64,000 nucleotides of DNA, taken from Lysobacter sp. Root916. Lineage in GTDB: Bacteria; Pseudomonadota; Gammaproteobacteria; Xanthomonadales; Xanthomonadaceae. Both the position numbers and the translations under genes were made by a program. Where the stretch lies: positions 265,323-329,322 of the forward strand of contig NZ_LMJF01000014.1 in NCBI RefSeq assembly GCF_001429785.1. The letters are read 5' to 3'. The notes below the pieces were generated by a model. The model made no database searches, was not told the DNA's origin, and saw only the letters and a program-made list of their open reading frames with translations. Shown piece by piece: positions 1 through 8,433 of this stretch (the stretch's first letter is position 1; every line of letters begins with the position of its first letter).

Positions 1-1
1 C

Positions 2-331
2 GTGCTGCGTCAGGTCAGCGAAAACCTGGTCACCAACGCCATGAAGTACGCGCCCGGCAGCGAGTTGCTGCTGGCCGCGCGTCCGGGCGCGCCGGGGTTC
101 TGGCAGTTGATCGTGGCCGACCGCGGCCCCGGCATCGCGCCCGGGCGTCAGCGCGAACTGTTCAAGCCGTTCGTGCGCCTGCACGAGGACAGCGTCGACG
201 ACGGCCTGTCCAGCGGGCTGGGTTTGTCGCTGGCGCGCCAGATCGTGGCCAACTTCGGCGGCCAGCTCTGGTACGAGGACCGCCGCCAGGGCGGCGCGCG
301 TTTCGTGGTGGAGCTGCCCGAGGCGCCGTAG
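2..331 (+). CDS. Sensor histidine kinase, C-terminal fragment (5' end outside the window)
   Basis: Only the HATPase_c catalytic domain is present; the gene begins upstream of the window. In the visible part the N box reads SENLVTNAMKYAPGS, followed by the G1 box DRGPGI, an F box around LFKPFVRL and the G2 box SGLGLSL. It closes with FVVELPEAP, as kinase domains commonly do. This part binds ATP and supplies the phosphate for histidine autophosphorylation. Input domain, membrane segments and partner regulator cannot be seen, so the signal is unknown. The next gene is convergent. Confidence 0.88.
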   Translation: MLRQVSENLVTNAMKYAPGSELLLAARPGAPGFWQLIVADRGPGIAPGRQRELFKPFVRLHEDSVDDGLSSGLGLSLARQIVANFGGQLWYEDRRQGGARFVVELPEAP

Positions 332-360
332 CGGCGGCCTCGGGCGATCCGGACCGGGCC

Positions 361-717
361 TTACTCGCTGGCGGTGCCTTCGTCGGTCGTCCGAGCGCGG
401 CGGCGGCGGGTGCTGCCGTCGGCGCGGCGCGCGTCGATGCGCTTGGCGCTGCCTTCGATCGGCGCGTCGGCGCGGTTCTGCTTGGCGCGATGGCGGGCGG
501 CCAGCCACAGCAGGCCGGCGCCGGCCACCGCGGCCACCGCGATCGCCGGGTTGCGGCGCACGAAACCGCCGGCCACGCGCGCGCCGGTCTTGACCGCGCC
601 CAGCACGACGCCCGCTTCGAGCAGCTTGCCGGCACTGCCGGGGACCTGTTTGAGACTCTCGCCGACCGTGGCGACGAGTTCCATGGCGCGTTCGGGCAGC
701 GTATTGAGCTTGCTCAT
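361..717 (-). CDS. Small membrane protein, function unknown
   Basis: A 118-residue protein starting MSKLNTLPERAMEL. A reading frame open further upstream has no support as coding sequence, so the start at 717 is preferred. The N-terminal 50 residues look amphipathic and helical. One hydrophobic segment follows (about residues 56-76, NPAIAVAAVAGAGLLWLAA), then a basic, Arg-rich tail of about 40 residues ending in TDEGTASE. The positive tail suggests an inner-membrane protein with a cytoplasmic C-terminus. I do not recognise the family. It is convergent with the kinase gene and divergent from the dioxygenase gene. Confidence 0.65.
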   Translation of the reverse strand: MSKLNTLPERAMELVATVGESLKQVPGSAGKLLEAGVVLGAVKTGARVAGGFVRRNPAIAVAAVAGAGLLWLAARHRAKQNRADAPIEGSAKRIDARRADGSTRRRRARTTDEGTASE

Positions 718-871
718 CGGATCCGATCCTGGGGCTGGAATGCGAGCGCCAGTCTCCATCGCGGATCGTTGAAATCGCGTGATCGGGGTCGCGTATTGCC
801 CGCTCGGGGCTGAATGCCGATCATGGCCGCACCCGATCGCCCGATCCGGGACCGACCCGACGCGAGCCGCC

Positions 872-1543
872 ATGATCCGAGTGCTGCCCAACGTGCTCAA
901 CGCCGCCGAACTGCAGGCGGTGCGCGAGCTGCTGCCGCAGGTGCGCTTCGGCGACGGCCGCGTCACCAATCCCGACTCCACGGTTAAGCAGAACCTGCAG
1001 GCGCCGCAGGAGGACCCGGCCAACGCGCGCATCGCCCAGATCGCGCGCGACGCCTTCATGCGCCACCCCGATGTGCGCACCTACGCCCACCCCAAGCAAA
1101 TGGCGCGGACCACGGTGGTGCGCTACGAGCCGGGCATGAACTACGGCTGGCACGTGGACGAGGCCTTGTTCCCGTCCACGCCGCCGCTGCGCAGCGACCT
1201 GTCGTGCACCATCTTTCTCAACCCGCCGGGCGAGTACGACGGCGGCGAGCTCATGATCGAACTCGGCGCCCAGCACCTGACCTACAAGCTCGACGCCGGC
1301 AGCGCCATCCTCTACCCGTCCACCACCATCCACCGCGTCACCCCGGTCACGCGCGGCGTGCGCCTGGCCGCGATCACCTGGCTGCAGAGCTGGGTCGCCG
1401 ACGTGTCCAAGCGCGAGTTGCTGGTGCAACTGGACGAAGCGCGCGCGATCGCCGCCGCCCTCCCCGGCGGACCGGACCCGCGTCTGCAAGTGCTGCTGGA
1501 ATCGCTGCGCACCAATCTGTTCCGGATGTGGGCCGATACGTGA
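872..1543 (+). CDS. PKHD-type Fe(II)/2-oxoglutarate dioxygenase (YbiX/PiuC family)
   Basis: A 223-residue protein, the usual length for the YbiX/PiuC hydroxylases often linked to iron uptake. The start at MIRVLPNVLNAAEL fits the family N-terminus; the frame is open further upstream without a better start. The iron-binding triad is visible as H94 and D96 in WHVDEA and H154 in TTIHRVTPV, and R164 in GVRLA is placed to bind 2-oxoglutarate. The substrate is unknown. Family members often sit beside TonB-dependent siderophore receptors, but none is adjacent here. A second, more distant 2OG oxygenase is encoded at 53882-54607. Confidence 0.9.
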   Translation: MIRVLPNVLNAAELQAVRELLPQVRFGDGRVTNPDSTVKQNLQAPQEDPANARIAQIARDAFMRHPDVRTYAHPKQMARTTVVRYEPGMNYGWHVDEALFPSTPPLRSDLSCTIFLNPPGEYDGGELMIELGAQHLTYKLDAGSAILYPSTTIHRVTPVTRGVRLAAITWLQSWVADVSKRELLVQLDEARAIAAALPGGPDPRLQVLLESLRTNLFRMWADT

Positions 1544-1611
1544 GCGCGCGGCGGCGCGCGGCCTGGGCGACGGCATGCGCGCTGTCGCCTACCAGCGCCT
1601 GCGCGTCGGAC

Positions 1612-1908
1612 ATGTCGGGTCTGATGACGATCATGATCGGCCTGCCGGTGATGGCGGCGGCGCTGCTGGTGCTGGGCGTCATGGCCTTGTGGCGGCCGCT
1701 GGGACGCGCCGGGCGCGGCGTGGCCGCGGTGGTGTTCGCGCTCGCGGCGATCGTCGCCCTGATCCTGCTGCGCGATTCGCTCACGCTATTCCCGCGCTAT
1801 ACCGACCTGGGCGTGCTCTTCTACGGCTTGTTCGCCGCGGCGACCGCATGCTTGGTGGTGGTCCTCGCCAAGCGCGACAAGGCGGACGCCGACGCAGACC
1901 GAAAGTAG
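1612..1908 (+). CDS. Small two-helix inner-membrane protein, unknown function
   Basis: 98 residues starting MSGLMTIMIGLPVMAAALL. There are three hydrophobic stretches (about residues 8-25, 36-54 and 65-85) and a charged tail ending KRDKADADADRK. A GTG at 1540 overlapping the upstream stop codon is an alternative start adding 24 residues, but that extension is Arg-rich and not membrane-like, so 1612 is preferred. It follows the dioxygenase by 68 bases and could be co-transcribed. No family is recognised. Confidence 0.6.
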   Translation: MSGLMTIMIGLPVMAAALLVLGVMALWRPLGRAGRGVAAVVFALAAIVALILLRDSLTLFPRYTDLGVLFYGLFAAATACLVVVLAKRDKADADADRK

Positions 1909-1911
1909 CGC

Positions 1912-2019
1912 GACGATGCGGTTCGCCTAAGGCTCACCGCATCCTACGACCCGTGCTCTTCCCGCCCCTCCCGTGCTTTTCCTCCCCCTTTGGAAAAGGG
2001 GGATTGAGGGGGATTTGCT
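1912..2019. repeat. Two short interspersed repeats between convergent genes
   Basis: Positions 1912-1949 hold one arm of a repeat family (GATGCGGTTCGCC...CCGCATCCTACG) also found near 12.0, 12.15, 19.9 and 61.1 kb. Positions 1982-2019 hold a second family, a hairpin of CCCCCTTT and AAAGGGGG followed by ATTGAGGGGGATTTGC, which recurs near 30.0 and 44.45 kb. Both can fold back on themselves. They fill the space between convergent genes and could act in transcript ending or as REP-like elements; the function is inferred. Confidence 0.7.
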
Positions 2020-2047
2020 TTGCTCGCGACGATGCCGTCGCGGCGAA

Positions 2048-3067
2048 TCAGTCGACGACGGCCGCCAATGCCGGTTCGCGGCGCACGAGCGTGTCGACCC
2101 AGGCCACGCCTTCGGCGATTTCGTCGGCGTGGCGTTGCATCGCCAACGCCAGGTCGTGGGCGCGGTCGTCCGCGCTGTAATCGTGGGTCTGCGCTTTGGA
2201 GTAACGGCCCCAGGCCGGTGAGGCCAGCGCTTGCGCCACGCCCTGCGGGTCCAGACTCAGATGCGTCGCCAGACGCTGCAAGCTGGCTTCGGGCTGGGTG
2301 AGCAAGGTTTCGAAATCCAGGCGCAGCACGCGCGCGGCGTGTTCGCCGCCCGCATGCGCGGCGAAGCGCACGCGCTCGGCCAGCCAGCCCATCGCGCATT
2401 GCTGCGGCAACGACAAGGCGTGCAGCGCCGCATCGGCGGCGTGCCCGCGCGCCTGCAGATCGCGCAGGCGTTCGCCGGCGGCGCTGGCGGCGTCGAGCAC
2501 CGAGGCCGGCGATTTCAGCAAGGTCGCCAGGTACGGACGCAAGGGCATGTCCAGCAGCACCGCGCGCGCGTCGCCGCAAGCGTTCAACAGCGGCGCGATC
2601 AGGCCGTTGCAGCCGCTGGTGGCCTTGATCACGCTGCGTGTCTGCGGCGGCAGCGCGCGGCTCCAGTTGCCCCACAGCGCGCGCAGCAACTGCGGCGCTT
2701 CAGTGTCGGACAGGCGCGAATCGGGCCGGCCGAGTTGCGGCCAGGCTTCGGCCAGCGTGCGCAACGGCAGCGGTTCGCGCAGGCCCTGCACCTGCGGCCA
2801 GGCGCTGAGTACGCGACTGAGCAGGGTCGAGCCGCAATGGCCGATGTGGAAGATCGCATCGGCCTGGGGACCGCCCTGCGCGAGCGCGGGCGGCAACGAG
2901 TCCAGCGGCATCCAACCGCCCTCGGCATTCGCCGGCAAGGCGCGATCGTCGAGGAAGGCGGCCTGCGCGCGTTGTTGCGCGTTCAAGCGCAGCCACAGCA
3001 CGCGACGACCGACCAGGTCGAGCTTGAACGGCAGGAACTCGGGGAGGTCGGCGGGGCTGGCGCTCAT
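2048..3067 (-). CDS. Sulfotransferase-fold protein
   Basis: 339 residues. The motif FHIGHCGSTLLSRVL (about residues 73-87) matches the PAPS 5'-phosphosulfate-binding loop of sulfotransferases, and RVLRLDFETLLTQPEASLQRL near residue 250 fits the later region where such enzymes read FEDL..P. This suggests sulfonate transfer from PAPS to an unknown acceptor. The family includes many poorly characterised proteins, so activity is not assured. It lies 94 bases downstream of hrpB on the same strand and may share its transcript. Confidence 0.65.
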   Translation of the reverse strand: MSASPADLPEFLPFKLDLVGRRVLWLRLNAQQRAQAAFLDDRALPANAEGGWMPLDSLPPALAQGGPQADAIFHIGHCGSTLLSRVLSAWPQVQGLREPLPLRTLAEAWPQLGRPDSRLSDTEAPQLLRALWGNWSRALPPQTRSVIKATSGCNGLIAPLLNACGDARAVLLDMPLRPYLATLLKSPASVLDAASAAGERLRDLQARGHAADAALHALSLPQQCAMGWLAERVRFAAHAGGEHAARVLRLDFETLLTQPEASLQRLATHLSLDPQGVAQALASPAWGRYSKAQTHDYSADDRAHDLALAMQRHADEIAEGVAWVDTLVRREPALAAVVD

Positions 3068-3161
3068 GCGCGGCGAAGGACGGTAGCGGGAACCAGAGCA
3101 GTGTAGGCGATGCGTCCGAGCCCTAGCAGCCGCCGCGGCGCGGCGGCGTGCGCGTACCGCC

Positions 3162-5711
3162 CTAGGTCCCGCGCGGCTTGGCGCGATGGGTCGCCGTCGC
3201 GGTCCAGGGATCGTCGGGCCAGGGGTGCTTGGGATAGCGGCCCTTCATTTCCTTCTTCACTTCCGGATAGGTGCGCTCCCAGAAGCCCTTCAAGTCCTGA
3301 GTGACCTGCAAAGGCCGGCCCGCGGGCGACAGCAGATGCAGCGTCAGCGGCACCCGACCGTCGGCGACGCGCGGCGTGTCGGCCAGGCCGAACAGCTCCT
3401 GCAGCTTGACCGCCAGCACCGGCGCGGCGGCGCCGCCTTCCTCTTCGTAGGCATAGTCGATGCGGCGCTCCATGCCCGAGGGCACGACGATGCGGGTCGG
3501 CGCGAGCGCGTCGATGCGCTGGCGCAACGACCAGTCCAGGCGCGAGCGCAGGGCGTCGCCGAGTTCGCTTTCGCTGAGCGCGTCCAGGCGGGTCTTGCCG
3601 GACAGGGCCGGCTTCAGCCAGTCGTCCAGATCGGCCATGAGCGCGGCGTCGGACAGGTCCGGCAGGCCCTGCTCGCCGGCCAGTTCCGGCAGCCAGGCGC
3701 GCAAGCTGCGCACGCGCGCGCGCCATTGGCTGAGCGATTCGGTCCAGGGCAAGGCGTCCAGGCCGAGCTGACGCACCGCATCGACCAACGCATCGGCGTA
3801 GCGCGACGGATCCGGCCGCGCGAGCGGGCGGCTGTCGATCACGATGCGGTCGTAGCGGCGCTCGCGCACCGCCGCGATCGCGCGCGCGTTGGCGTCCCAG
3901 ACCACCCGGTCCTCGCTGACGAAGCGCTGCGGGAATTCGCGTTCCAGACGTGACTCGTCCAGCGGCGCGGCGCGCAGCACGCGCGCGTCGCGCGCGTCGT
4001 CGCGCAGTTCGCTGATCACCAGCCAACGTTCGCCGTACACCGCGCTGTCGTCGAACAAGCGCGCGCTGCGGCCGTTGGCGAGCTGATAGCGGTAGGGATC
4101 GCTGGGGTGTTGACGCGCGATGCGGTCGGGGAAGGCGTGCAGCAGCAGGTCGCCGAGCGCGTGCGACGGCACCTGCGACGGCGGCGCGCGGTCCAGACGC
4201 AGGCGCCGGCGCCATTGCTTGCTGGCCTGATCCAGCGCGGCCAGCGCCGAACGCGAGGCCTCGGCCGGCGCGCGCCCGGCGCGGAACGCGGCCAGCGCCT
4301 GCCAGCGCGCGGCCAGCGCATCGCCGCCGCTGCGCAGCGGATCGCGCGCTTCGATCAGCGCGGCCAGATCGCAAGCCAGGGCGCGTTCGTTCGCATCGCT
4401 GGGCGCCAGCAACATCGCGGCCAGACGCGGATGCGTGCCCAGCGCCAGCACACGCCGTCCGAACGCGGTGATCGCGCCGCCGTCGAGCGCGCCCAGGCGC
4501 TGCAGCAGTTCGCGCGCGGCGGCCAGGGCGCCGCCCGGCGGCGCGTCGAGGAAACGCAACGAGGCATCGCCCCACGCAGCCAGCTCCAAGGCCAGTCCGG
4601 CCAGTTCGACCTGGGCGATCTCGGGCCGGCGCTGCGGTTCCAGGCGCTGCGATTCCGGCCACAGACGATAGGCCCAGCCTTCGGCGACGCGGCCGGCGCG
4701 ACCGGCGCGCTGGTCGGCCGAGGCCTGCGCGATCGCGACCACGTCCAGGCGCGCGAAACCGCTGTTGGGGTCGTAGCGCGGCTCGCGCGCCAGGCCGGCA
4801 TCGATCACCACGCGCACGCCGGGCAGGGTCACGCTGGATTCGGCGACGTTGGTGGCCAGCACCACCCGGCGGCGGCCGTCGGGATCGGGCTGCAACACGC
4901 GCGACTGTTGTTCGACCGGCAGTTCGCCGTGCAGGGCCAGCACATCGACGCCGCGCAGCGTCTCGCTGGTCTGCAGCGCGGCGTCGACGCGCGCGATCTC
5001 GCGCTGGCCGGGCAGGAACACCAGCACGTCGCCGGGGTGCTGGCCCAGGGCCTGCTCGACCGCGCGCCGGGTCTGGTGTTCGAGTTTCTCGTCGCGGCGC
5101 GCGGGATGGTGGGCGATGTTCACCGGATAGCTGCGGCCGGCGCTGCTCAGGCGCGGCGCGTCCAGGAACTGGGCCAGGCGTTCGCCGTCCAGGGTCGCCG
5201 ACATCACCACGATGCGCAGGTCCTCGCGCAGCGCGGCCTGCACGTCCAGGGCCAGGGCCAGGCCGAGGTCGGCGGCCAGATGACGTTCGTGGAATTCGTC
5301 GAACAGCAGCGCGCCCACGCCGTCCAGGGTCGGATCGTCCTGGATCATGCGGGTGAGGATGCCCTCGGTGACGACCTCGATGCGGGTGCGCGCGGAAATC
5401 TGGTTCTCGAAGCGGATGCGGTAGCCCACGGTCTCGCCGGCGGCCTCGCCGCGCTGGCGCGCCATGAACTGCGCGGCCGCGCGCGCCGCGACCCGGCGCG
5501 GTTCCAGCATCACGATCTTGCGGCCCTGCAGCCAGGGCGCGTCCAGCAACGCCGGCGGCACCTGGGTGGTCTTGCCGGCGCCCGGTGGCGCCTCCAGCAC
5601 CAGGCGCGGATGCGCGGCCAGACTGTCGCGTATCTGCGGCAGCAGGGAATCGATGGGGAAGACGGGCGCGGTCACGCGCGCAAGGATACGCGGGGGCGGC
5701 GCGCTTGCCAT
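3162..5711 (-). CDS. hrpB: ATP-dependent helicase HrpB
   Basis: An 849-residue DEAH-box helicase of the HrpB type. Walker A is GAGKT at residues 44-48 and the box II motif is DEFH at 138-141, the variant typical of HrpB. SATLDGERL (motif III) and QRAGRAGR (motif VI) follow, with a long HrpB-specific C-terminal region. The frame is open to 5822, but an interspersed repeat occupies 5751-5846, so the start must lie downstream of it. ATG at 5711 is chosen; GTG at 5675 (12 residues shorter) is possible. HrpB-type helicases are thought to act on RNA; the exact role is poorly defined. Confidence 0.93.
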   Translation of the reverse strand: MASAPPPRILARVTAPVFPIDSLLPQIRDSLAAHPRLVLEAPPGAGKTTQVPPALLDAPWLQGRKIVMLEPRRVAARAAAQFMARQRGEAAGETVGYRIRFENQISARTRIEVVTEGILTRMIQDDPTLDGVGALLFDEFHERHLAADLGLALALDVQAALREDLRIVVMSATLDGERLAQFLDAPRLSSAGRSYPVNIAHHPARRDEKLEHQTRRAVEQALGQHPGDVLVFLPGQREIARVDAALQTSETLRGVDVLALHGELPVEQQSRVLQPDPDGRRRVVLATNVAESSVTLPGVRVVIDAGLAREPRYDPNSGFARLDVVAIAQASADQRAGRAGRVAEGWAYRLWPESQRLEPQRRPEIAQVELAGLALELAAWGDASLRFLDAPPGGALAAARELLQRLGALDGGAITAFGRRVLALGTHPRLAAMLLAPSDANERALACDLAALIEARDPLRSGGDALAARWQALAAFRAGRAPAEASRSALAALDQASKQWRRRLRLDRAPPSQVPSHALGDLLLHAFPDRIARQHPSDPYRYQLANGRSARLFDDSAVYGERWLVISELRDDARDARVLRAAPLDESRLEREFPQRFVSEDRVVWDANARAIAAVRERRYDRIVIDSRPLARPDPSRYADALVDAVRQLGLDALPWTESLSQWRARVRSLRAWLPELAGEQGLPDLSDAALMADLDDWLKPALSGKTRLDALSESELGDALRSRLDWSLRQRIDALAPTRIVVPSGMERRIDYAYEEEGGAAAPVLAVKLQELFGLADTPRVADGRVPLTLHLLSPAGRPLQVTQDLKGFWERTYPEVKKEMKGRYPKHPWPDDPWTATATHRAKPRGT

Positions 5712-5750
5712 CGCGGCGCCCGCGCCACGACGCGCCCCGCTTTCCGCTTC

Positions 5751-5846
5751 CTGTGGGAGCGGCGTAAGCCGCGATGGCTCCAGTACGCCGGGATCGCCGA
5801 TTGCGTCGTGGCCGGCGCTCATCGCGGCTTACGCCGCTCCCACAGA
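5751..5846. repeat. Inverted pair of GTGGGAGCGGCGTAAGCCGCGAT repeats
   Basis: The left copy (5751-5775) and right copy (5820-5846) are inverted relative to each other, giving a long stem with a loop of roughly 45 bases. Each copy also contains a short internal hairpin (GCGGCGTAAGCCGC). The same inverted pairing occurs at 15965-16098, with further copies at 41285-41311 and 59755-59836. This pairing is typical of REP/BIME-type elements. It sits between the divergent hrpB and tatD genes. Confidence 0.85.
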
Positions 5847-5939
5847 AGGCACAAACAGACAGAAAGTACAGACAGGACGCCTAGAGAGCCGCGTGGCCGG
5901 CATTGCTAAACTGCGCGCCTCGCTATCGAACGCACCCTC

Positions 5940-6734
5940 ATGCAACTGCTCGACATCGGCGCCAACCTCACCCACGACAGCTTCGATCCCGACCGCGACG
6001 CGGTGCTGCAGCGCGCGCGCGCAGCCGGCGTGGCGCAAATGGTGGTGACCGGCGCCAGCCGCGAGCATTCGCCCAAGGCCCTGGCGCTGGCGCGCAAGCA
6101 CCCGGGCGAGCTGTACGCCACCGCCGGCGTGCACCCGCACCACGCCAGCGAGTACACCGCCGAATGCGACGCCGAGATGCGTGCTCTGCTCTCGCATGCC
6201 GAGGTGGTGGCGGTGGGCGAATGCGGGCTGGACTACTTCCGCGATTTCTCGCCGCGCCCGGCCCAGCGACGCGCGTTCGAGCAGCAGCTGCAGATCGCGG
6301 TCGACACGCGCAAGCCCTTGTTCCTGCACCAGCGCGACGCGCATGCCGACTTCATGGCGACCCTGCGCAACTTCGACGGCCGGCTCGGCCCGGCGGTGGT
6401 GCACTGCTTCACCGGCACCCGCGAGGAACTGTTCGACTACCTCGATCAGGACTGGCACATCGGCATCACCGGCTGGCTTTGCGACGAACGCCGCGGCCAG
6501 CACCTGCGCGAACTGGTCAAGAACATTCCCGCCGACCGCCTGATGATCGAGACCGACGCGCCCTATCTGCTGCCGCGCACGGTCAAGCCGGCGCCCTCGC
6601 ACCGCCGCAACGAGCCGATGTACCTGGCCCACATCGTCGAGGAACTCGCGCGCGATCGCGGCGAGGACGTGGCCCTGACCGCCGCCAACAGCACCGCGAC
6701 CGCGCGCGCGTTTTTCCGACTGCCGGCGCCGTAA
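5940..6734 (+). CDS. tatD: TatD metal-dependent DNase
   Basis: 264 residues, close to the usual 260. The N-terminus reads MQLLDIGANLTHDSF. The IGANLT form, in place of the THCHLD found in YcfH/YjjV paralogues, marks the true TatD branch. GECGLDYFRDFSPRPAQRRAF, PLFLHQRDAH, VVHCFTGT and ETDAPYLLPR supply the metal-binding residues of the TIM barrel. TatD is a Mg-dependent 3'-5' exonuclease linked to repair and clearance of damaged DNA; despite the name it is not needed for Tat export. It is transcribed divergently from hrpB. Confidence 0.93.
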   Translation: MQLLDIGANLTHDSFDPDRDAVLQRARAAGVAQMVVTGASREHSPKALALARKHPGELYATAGVHPHHASEYTAECDAEMRALLSHAEVVAVGECGLDYFRDFSPRPAQRRAFEQQLQIAVDTRKPLFLHQRDAHADFMATLRNFDGRLGPAVVHCFTGTREELFDYLDQDWHIGITGWLCDERRGQHLRELVKNIPADRLMIETDAPYLLPRTVKPAPSHRRNEPMYLAHIVEELARDRGEDVALTAANSTATARAFFRLPAP

Positions 6735-6752
6735 GCCGCGCGCCGACGGGAG

Positions 6753-7010
6753 CTAGCGCGCGCGATCGCAGGGCTCGGCCGCTGCACGCGCGAGCCGCGC
6801 CGCCTCGCCATCCACGCTCGATCCGGCCTGGGCCGCCATCGGCGGTCCCGCCGCGGCGCAGTCCACGGCTGCGTCGCAAGCGCCCGGGCGCGCGTCCGCC
6901 AAGCCCGTCGCGGGTGCCGGCGGCAGGCCCAGGCCGGCGAGCACGAACGCCAACAGTCCCAGCCAGGGAATGCGGCGCCCGTCATCGCGCTCATTGCGCG
7001 GCGAAATCAC
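6753..7010 (-). CDS. Possible small exported protein
   Basis: 85 residues from a GTG at 7010 that overlaps the end of the upstream gene by 20 bases. After a charged N-terminus there is one hydrophobic stretch (LGLLAFVLAGLGLPPAP, about residues 17-33), then an Ala/Asp-rich tail with three cysteines. No family is recognised. The overlap and hydrophobic segment favour a real co-translated gene, but the length and composition could also arise by chance in G+C-rich DNA. Confidence 0.35.
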   Translation of the reverse strand: MISPRNERDDGRRIPWLGLLAFVLAGLGLPPAPATGLADARPGACDAAVDCAAAGPPMAAQAGSSVDGEAARLARAAAEPCDRAR

Positions 7011-7431
7011 CGCAGCCGTACCAGTTGGCGGTTTGCGCCGCGCCGGCGATCACCGCATAGGCGTGCTTCTTGCCGGCGCTGTCCAGGCAGGTCTTGCCGC
7101 TGGCGACCTTGTTGATGCGCACCACCAGTTCGCGCAACTGGCCGTTGACGTTGATGCGCCCGATCAGGGCGTAGCGGTCGGGCTGCGGTTTGATCTTCGG
7201 ATCGGGGATCAGGCCGCCGTAGGCCACGCCGGCCAGTTGCGGCACCACCAGGTCGTAGCGCACGGCCTTGGCGCCGGTGTCGACGATCAGGCCCCAGCCC
7301 TGATTGCCGCCGCGGAACACCGCCGCGGGATACGAGGCGGCGACCGGATCGGCCGAACGCACCGGCGCCGGCCAGGACGCGAGCACGCTGGCCAGACCCA
7401 GGCCGGCGATCGCGACGACGAGTACACGCAT
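6991..7431 (-). CDS. Exported protein of unknown function
   Basis: 146 residues with a signal peptide (MRVLVVAIAGLGLASVLAS, cleavage near residues 25-27). The mature part has a short pair of cysteines, one in GKTCLDSAGK and one in WYGCGDFAAQ at the extreme C-terminus. The nearby lipoprotein at 8972-9469 ends with a similar GCGDLAVY, so the two may be distant relatives. Periplasmic location is inferred. No catalytic motif is visible. Confidence 0.7.
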   Translation of the reverse strand: MRVLVVAIAGLGLASVLASWPAPVRSADPVAASYPAAVFRGGNQGWGLIVDTGAKAVRYDLVVPQLAGVAYGGLIPDPKIKPQPDRYALIGRINVNGQLRELVVRINKVASGKTCLDSAGKKHAYAVIAGAAQTANWYGCGDFAAQ

Positions 7432-7527
7432 GGAGCGCTCCTGCGGACGGCGACGGCGAGCTTGCCGTCTCCCCTTAGAACGCGCGGGCGCGGACTACGT
7501 GAATGCGTCGGCGCCGGCCACGCGCGC

Positions 7528-8433
7528 TCAGCCGATCGCGGGGGCGTCCAGCGCGGCCAGCTTGTCCGGATTGCGCATGATGTAGATGCGGGTGGCGCGG
7601 CCGTCCTGGTCGTAGGCGAACGACAGCGAGGCGGCGACGTGGCCATCGTGCTCCAGGATCACGCCGCGCGCGCCGTTGAGGTCGGACACGATCCAGCGGT
7701 ACTCGCCCCAGTACTGGCGCAGGGACCCCAGCACGAAGTCCAGCACCTGCTCGCGGCCGTGCAGCACGTCCAGGCGCGTGGGCACCTTGCCGCCGCTGTC
7801 GGCGCGCAGCTCGATGTCGTCGGCCAGCAGGGCCGCGAAGTCGTCGGTGCGGCCGCTGGCGATCGCGCCCTCGAACGCGGCCAGCAACTGGTCCTGGCGC
7901 TGCTGCGGGGTGACGTGGCGCACCCCGCCTTGCTCCACGTGCGCCTTGGCGCGCGAGACCAGCTTGCGGCAGGCCGGTTCCTGCAGCTCCAGGGTGCGCG
8001 CGATCTGCGGATAGGGCATATCGAAGATCTCGTACAGCAGATAGGCCGCGCGCTCCTTCGGCGTCAGCCGTTCCAGCAGCAGCAGGAAGGCGGTGCTCAA
8101 CGATGAGGCGAGCGACAGCGCGGCCTCGGGATGATCCTCGCTGGCGCTGTGGATGGGCTCGGGCAGCCAGGAGCCGACGTAGTCGACGCGGCTGCGGTGC
8201 GCCGAGCGCAGCAGGTCGATGCTGCGCCGGGTGCAGATCGTGGTCAGCCACGCGGCCGGGTTGTCGATCGCGGCGTGATCGGCGTCCTGCCATTTCAGAT
8301 AGGTGTCCTGGACCGCGTCCTCGGCGTCGGCGCGCGAGCCGAGGATGCGGTAGGCCAGGCCGATCAGCAGACCGCGCTGGCGTTCGAAGGTCGCCGCGAG
8401 CGCGGCGGCCTGCGGGTGCGAGGCCTGCGCCAT
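7528..8433 (-). CDS. ECF41-type RNA polymerase sigma factor with SnoaL-like C-terminal domain
   Basis: 301 residues from the ATG at 8433, which overlaps the upstream stop as TGATG; ATG 8463 is a less likely start. Sigma region 2 (AYRILGSRADAEDAVQDTYLKW) and region 4 (LTPKERAAYLLYEIFDMPYPQIARTL) are clear. The linker carries WLPEP and the C-terminal extension ends with YIMRNPDKL, both hallmarks of the ECF41 group. There the fused SnoaL-like domain tunes sigma activity in place of a membrane anti-sigma factor. Coupling to the carboxymuconolactone-decarboxylase gene upstream is the known ECF41 arrangement, and that gene is its probable target. Confidence 0.9.
   Translation of the reverse strand: MAQASHPQAAALAATFERQRGLLIGLAYRILGSRADAEDAVQDTYLKWQDADHAAIDNPAAWLTTICTRRSIDLLRSAHRSRVDYVGSWLPEPIHSASEDHPEAALSLASSLSTAFLLLLERLTPKERAAYLLYEIFDMPYPQIARTLELQEPACRKLVSRAKAHVEQGGVRHVTPQQRQDQLLAAFEGAIASGRTDDFAALLADDIELRADSGGKVPTRLDVLHGREQVLDFVLGSLRQYWGEYRWIVSDLNGARGVILEHDGHVAASLSFAYDQDGRATRIYIMRNPDKLAALDAPAIG

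Noticed and set aside
2231..3106. Long open frames opposite the sulfotransferase-like gene
   Set aside because: Gln/Arg/Ala-rich translations with no domain, fully opposite a gene with a clear motif; typical shadows in G+C-rich DNA.
4107..5909. 600-codon open frame opposite hrpB
   Set aside because: The antisense strand of a well-supported helicase gene gives a low-complexity translation; no initiation signal.
6563..6994. Frame starting with an ATGA overlap after the exported protein at 6991
   Set aside because: The overlap is attractive, but the translation is Arg/Ala-rich and runs antisense into tatD.
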